Part shown: positions 59,874 through 64,000 of the stretch, one piece after another
Layout: the number at the start of each line of letters is the position of its first letter
Position numbering within the stretch: the stretch's first letter is position 1
DNA from: Aptenodytes patagonicus
Taxonomy: Eukaryota > Chordata > Aves > Sphenisciformes > Spheniscidae
DNA length: 64,000 bases
Reading direction: 5' to 3'
Assembly: GCF_965638725.1 (NCBI RefSeq)
Contig: NC_134960.1
Location: forward strand, 3,350,501 to 3,414,500
Program-made: the position numbers and the translations under genes
Notes under the pieces: generated by a model
What the model saw: only the letters and a program-made list of their open reading frames with translations
The model's database searches: none
Told to the model about the DNA's origin: nothing

Positions 59874-62800
59874 AATGGGCTGCTTCTAGTCTCTAAGAAT
59901 GAGCATAAGCAGCTATTTGCCACCATCAGAACATCCACATATCTGTGTGCATCAGCAAACAACCACTGGGGGGGGGGGGGTTGCAGGGTCTCATGGCTTT
60001 ACCGAGCAGCAGGACTGCTGCTGGGTGGGAGCCCAGGAGCTGCGGGCAGGCACCACCAGCACAAGCTCATGCGCTGCCCCGACTGCAGCTGAGCCAGAAT
60101 GTGCCGTGCACCCTCACCACCACCCCTGCTCCTCCCTGCGTGCTTAGCCCTCTCATACCCGCACACGTCACTGCCCCCTCCTTCTCTCAAGATGATCTGA
60201 ATCTCTTTAAAACTCCTAAAAATAGTTGAGTGGTTTTAACCGGTTATTTTCACAAAACAGAGTATGGACCAACTGATTGTGCAAGTTATCCTTGAAGATC
60301 CATAACTTCTGGGGCAAGCAGCCACGATAGCGACCACGTAAGCCAGCCCAGCTGCAGCCAGGACAGGCAGGCTGGAGGTACCCTGGGGTAAGCACAGGGA
60401 GAGGGACGAGCGGGTTCAAAATGTGGCTGTGCGGTGATAGGGATTCTGGATGACCAGCAGAGATGGCTCAGGTCAGAAAGGTCGCTAGTTGTTCCCGTTC
60501 CCATTTGTCCAGTCCATCACCCGCCTGGAGTTTCCAGGCACTGCTCAGCTACTTAATCAAGATATGGACCCGCAGAAGTTTATATTCTGCCCTAGCAAGA
60601 TAAACCAGCCCAGAGCCCGGTTTTCCCCAGCGCACCAGGCTCAATCCTTTGTGATGCTGACAAAACCCACCATAGCTGGTAATGAAGGAAAAAGATGTTA
60701 TTAATTGAATTCTGTGGATGGATGCTGAGAGGATCAGCGCCTCTCTAGCGCGATGGAACCCTGTTCAGGCTCTCTCCTGGCTGCAGCCAAGTACCCTTCA
60801 TCAACACGGCAGGGTGAGCTCCACTGAGAGAATAAATCCCAGTTCAAAGCCCGGAAGAAAGGCTTATTTTAGTATTTGTACTGAAGCAGCACCCAGCAGG
60901 CTGACCAGTGATGGGCATCCCTGATCAGTGTGCTACACCAGCGCCGTGCCACACAGTCTGCAGTGGGCTTGGGGTTAGCAGGGGTGGGGGGCACGGGGGT
61001 GTAACAAGCCCAGAGAGGGCTGTATTGATTTTTAAGGAAGAAAGCCAAAAAGCAGAAAACAAAAGGGGAAGGCAATAAAAGCGAAACTCCTCCAGCTTCT
61101 TTTGATCTCAGAGAATAACAAAGAGATTGACCTGACATTATTACACCCCTCACTCACTCCCTTTGGGTTATGTTTTTATTTCCCGTAACCAGCAATGATC
61201 AAAGCCAAGAGCCTCTCCGTCACTGTATATTTTCCTTTTCACTCCAAACAAAAGTTGCAAAGGCTGCAATGCTTTCTCTCGCGCCTGTCCTGGACCAGTA
61301 GTCTGCTTCAAACAGAGCTGTTTGCAAGAGCACAAACTCCCGTGGTCTCGGTAACCTCATCTTCACACTGCCGAGGCAAACGTGCACCTCCCCGGGCAGG
61401 GGAGAGGGGAAGGTGATACGCACCCTCAGCCTTGGGTGCGGGCTGTCAAAACAGATGTCATGGCTTTTACAACTTGAATTGTTTGGGGAGAGTTGGAAAT
61501 TTAATATGTCAGGCGAGGCTGGCTGGAATAGTTGTTTCTTTGAGGACAGAGCACGGACTATATCAGTAACCACGGGGAAGCGGTGAGTGACACAGAGGCA
61601 TCAAGCGTGGCATCAGTGCAAGGAGCTGTGACTGCAGGTACCAAAGAGATCTTCAGAGAAGAAAAGAGGAAAGAAGCTGAAGTCATGCCCTCCTGGCTTG
61701 CATTTTTTCCACAGATGTTGAAGGACACGACAGCCCTCTTCGCTTCTCAGGAGAAGGAAAAATCAAAACCAAAGTTTTCACAAGCCACAGTATTTTCTAA
61801 ATATACATGATTATCTTGTCTTGAAAGCAGCATTAGAGAAGCAGCAAAGATATGGTATGTAAGATAAACAGGTGATAAATACATGCCAAGCAAAACATTA
61901 TTTGTAGGCTATTTAAATTCAGGAAGCATTGGTATTAATTTGGCAGATAAGTCTTCCACATTGTGGTTACAGAGCTGCAAACATGATTGTTAGCAATACA
62001 GTATAACACTTCTTTCGCTTGTCCAGGACCAGACTGCTAAATAGAATTGGAAAAAACCTATTCATCAAATAAGTTACAAGCAGGGGGGATGGCAGACGCT
62101 GGCCTCTAGGTGAGAGATTTTTCTGGCCACTGGCTGCTGAACCTATTTGCAAAGCAGAGTACAAATAACCGTTCCAGCCTCGCCAGGAAATGTGTTTGCA
62201 ATGAAGAGGGAGCACAGAGACACCAAGCACCTTGCAATGACGCCTGCCCGCCCCTGTGGGGCTGGATCACGGGAGAGGGGGTGGGTGTGCAGTGGGTCAC
62301 TCTGAGCTCACCGTCTCGAAATGCAACCTCAAAGCCTGATGCTGATGGCCAGAGCCACCGAGCACAGCTTGAGCTTCACCGCCGGGTGTTCCCGGGCAAG
62401 GACACGGTCAGAAAAGGAAGATATCCAGTATTTCACATCGAAAACTCGTTCGAGAGAAACCAGCCCTCGCACAACGGATTAGCTAGGTATGAAAAGTGCA
62501 ATCGTGGCTCATCCTCGGCGCGTTTGCCAGGGAGCTGCAGTGATGGACGAGAGATTCAGGGAAGGAAGAAGCCGCCGAGGCACGCCGCTGACCGCCGTCA
62601 TTGGCACGGCAGCAGGTTTCATAGCCATGTAAAATGTTCAAGGAAAATTCACCTTGGCAAAGAAGAACTGCTGGAGCTAAGAGGGTGCTTGTTTTTGTCA
62701 TCTTCACAAATGAAGTTTGAGCACTAGAACACTGCTGGAAGCAAACAGGAGCTTGGCAGCAAAATATTCACATTGGATTGTTATTTGCCAAAAAAATGCA

Positions 62801-64000
62801 AGTGGTTCAGTTCTATTTAAGTGATTATTTAATCAAGTCATATTTAGGCTGCCTGAATAATCCTGCAAATACAGACAAAACGTAACACTATTTAAAAAAA
62901 AAAAACAAAACAAAATTAAGAACATCTGTTCATCAGCTGCAGTGTTTATTCTGTGCAGTTAAACCGAACGCATGAGATCAAATCTAAATGTGGCTGGGTT
63001 ATCCGCGCGCATCCCCAGCTTTAAATGCAGCTGTAGTTTCAGTACCCAATAAAATAGGGCACGTAGGTTTAGGCTACAGGTCTTTAAATTCCTTCAGGTA
63101 AAACTGAGTATATAAACGAGATCTTCTCTAAGCGTTGTGACAAACTGTTTCTGCTGTTGCTGAGTGGATACAACTGTGACTAGCACTGAAGGAGACGGTG
63201 GAAACTACCGTCGGACTTGGACAGTAGAATAATTTTACCTATTTAATGTAATAAATAGCATTCATTAAATTATTGGATGTCCTAAATAAGATAGGTACAC
63301 CCATACAGAAGGGTGTACACAGGGTGCCTATTGGAGTATATATTATCTTATATTCAGCTTTTCTGTTTGAGCTACTCCTTCCCATGGCAGAAGGGGACAC
63401 CTCTGGTTCAGGGAAGAACAGCCCATGCCAACGAGCTGCGTTTTTTAGTTTCCTTCCCACACAGTACCGCAGAGAAGCAAAGCACCCACGGAGAGGACCA
63501 GAGGTGACCAGTGCGTCCTTCCCACCTCACTGGGGGCTTAGACCCGTCCTTGGCGTTATACAGGAATAGCCAGAGTTCTCGTTTCAATTCCACAACACAC
63601 GGGTTTTCCTCTTCAAAAAAACTCAAAATATTAGCACTGGCCAACAACTGACTGGCAAGAATAGTAGGGGTGTAATATCAGAAACCCAAGAGGAAGGATT
63701 ACATGGTCAGGAGCCTGCAAGAGAAAAGACCTTTCACAGCCCTGTGAGCAAGTCCTGGCATCAGATTAAAGCTGGGTATCGAGTGCACTTGTAATCGATC
63801 CCTTGCAGGAACGGGAGGACTGCATTAGCACAAGACAAATCGCCGTTTGCAATTGAAGCTGGGGGGCTGCTCTGGGAAAGAGGGGTTTTTCTTCTGGAAG
63901 ATGAAAGAAGATGGCTCAGCTGCGAAGGAGCGTTCCTCAGAGGGCACAGATCCTGCTGTCGGGGGAGCAGGCTGTGCCACGCTGCCGAGAAAGTCTGTCA
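59874..64000. other. Intergenic right edge, no gene recognised
   Basis: Mixed composition with an A12 run near 62,892. A 205-codon frame at 62,110-62,727 has no recognisable domain. TCF7, expected further right by synteny, is not seen. Confidence 0.6.
59968..59980. repeat. 13-bp G homopolymer
   Basis: An uninterrupted G13 run about 95 nt past the end of the 59-kb CR1 copy. Not part of a recognised element. Confidence 0.85.

Noticed and set aside
1..64000. tRNA, rRNA, microRNA, CRISPR, prokaryotic operon or phage-like content
   Set aside because: No clover-leaf promoter boxes, array structure or prokaryotic gene packing was noticed. A covariance-model scan would be needed to exclude small RNAs.

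Overview
The window is a stretch of vertebrate nuclear DNA, almost certainly from a bird. It has long GT-AG spliced genes, CpG-island promoters, and several CR1 non-LTR retrotransposon tails ending in the typical ATTCTATGATTCTA octamer-like repeat. Mammalian SINEs and L1 are not seen. No bacterial, operon-like, CRISPR or defence-type content is present.

Two protein-coding genes can be read completely, both on the minus strand. VDAC1, the mitochondrial outer-membrane voltage-dependent anion channel 1, has a probable non-coding exon 1 in a CpG island near 54.4-54.5 kb. Its eight coding exons lie between 47,846 and 38,976 and join in frame to 852 nt (283 residues plus stop), the normal VDAC1 length. 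C5orf15 (KCT2, keratinocyte-associated transmembrane protein 2) lies just downstream in the same orientation. Its three coding exons lie between 36,777 and 31,066 and join in frame to 831 nt (276 residues plus stop). Its CpG-island promoter carries NRF1-type sites and a YY1-type motif over the start codon. The order and orientation match human 5q31 (FSTL4 - C5orf15 - VDAC1 - TCF7), so FSTL4 would be expected beyond the left edge and TCF7 beyond the right edge. No exon of either was recognised here.

Layout: 1 to about 29.6 kb is a gene desert. It holds two CR1 tails (about 18.7-19.05 and 20.0-20.17 kb), a 21-bp minisatellite (25.64 kb), an AAT/ATT hairpin microsatellite (13.75 kb), and several AT-rich, homeodomain-site-rich blocks that look like conserved non-coding elements. 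About 29.6-36.9 kb is C5orf15, and about 37.2-38.1 kb is the short gap to the VDAC1 poly(A) site. About 38.1-54.6 kb is VDAC1. From 54.9 to 64 kb is the upstream flank of VDAC1, whose one prominent feature is a CR1 copy at about 58.79-59.87 kb with a long open reverse-transcriptase C-terminal reading frame.

No previously undescribed system was found. The most interesting observation is a 90-nt VDAC1 intron (46,140-46,229) that is a multiple of three and has no in-frame stop. Its retention would insert 30 residues between barrel strands of the channel. Other points are a Ser at the position of the mammalian Cys232, an extreme G-tract just inside VDAC1 intron 1, and the tight tail-to-head spacing of the two genes.
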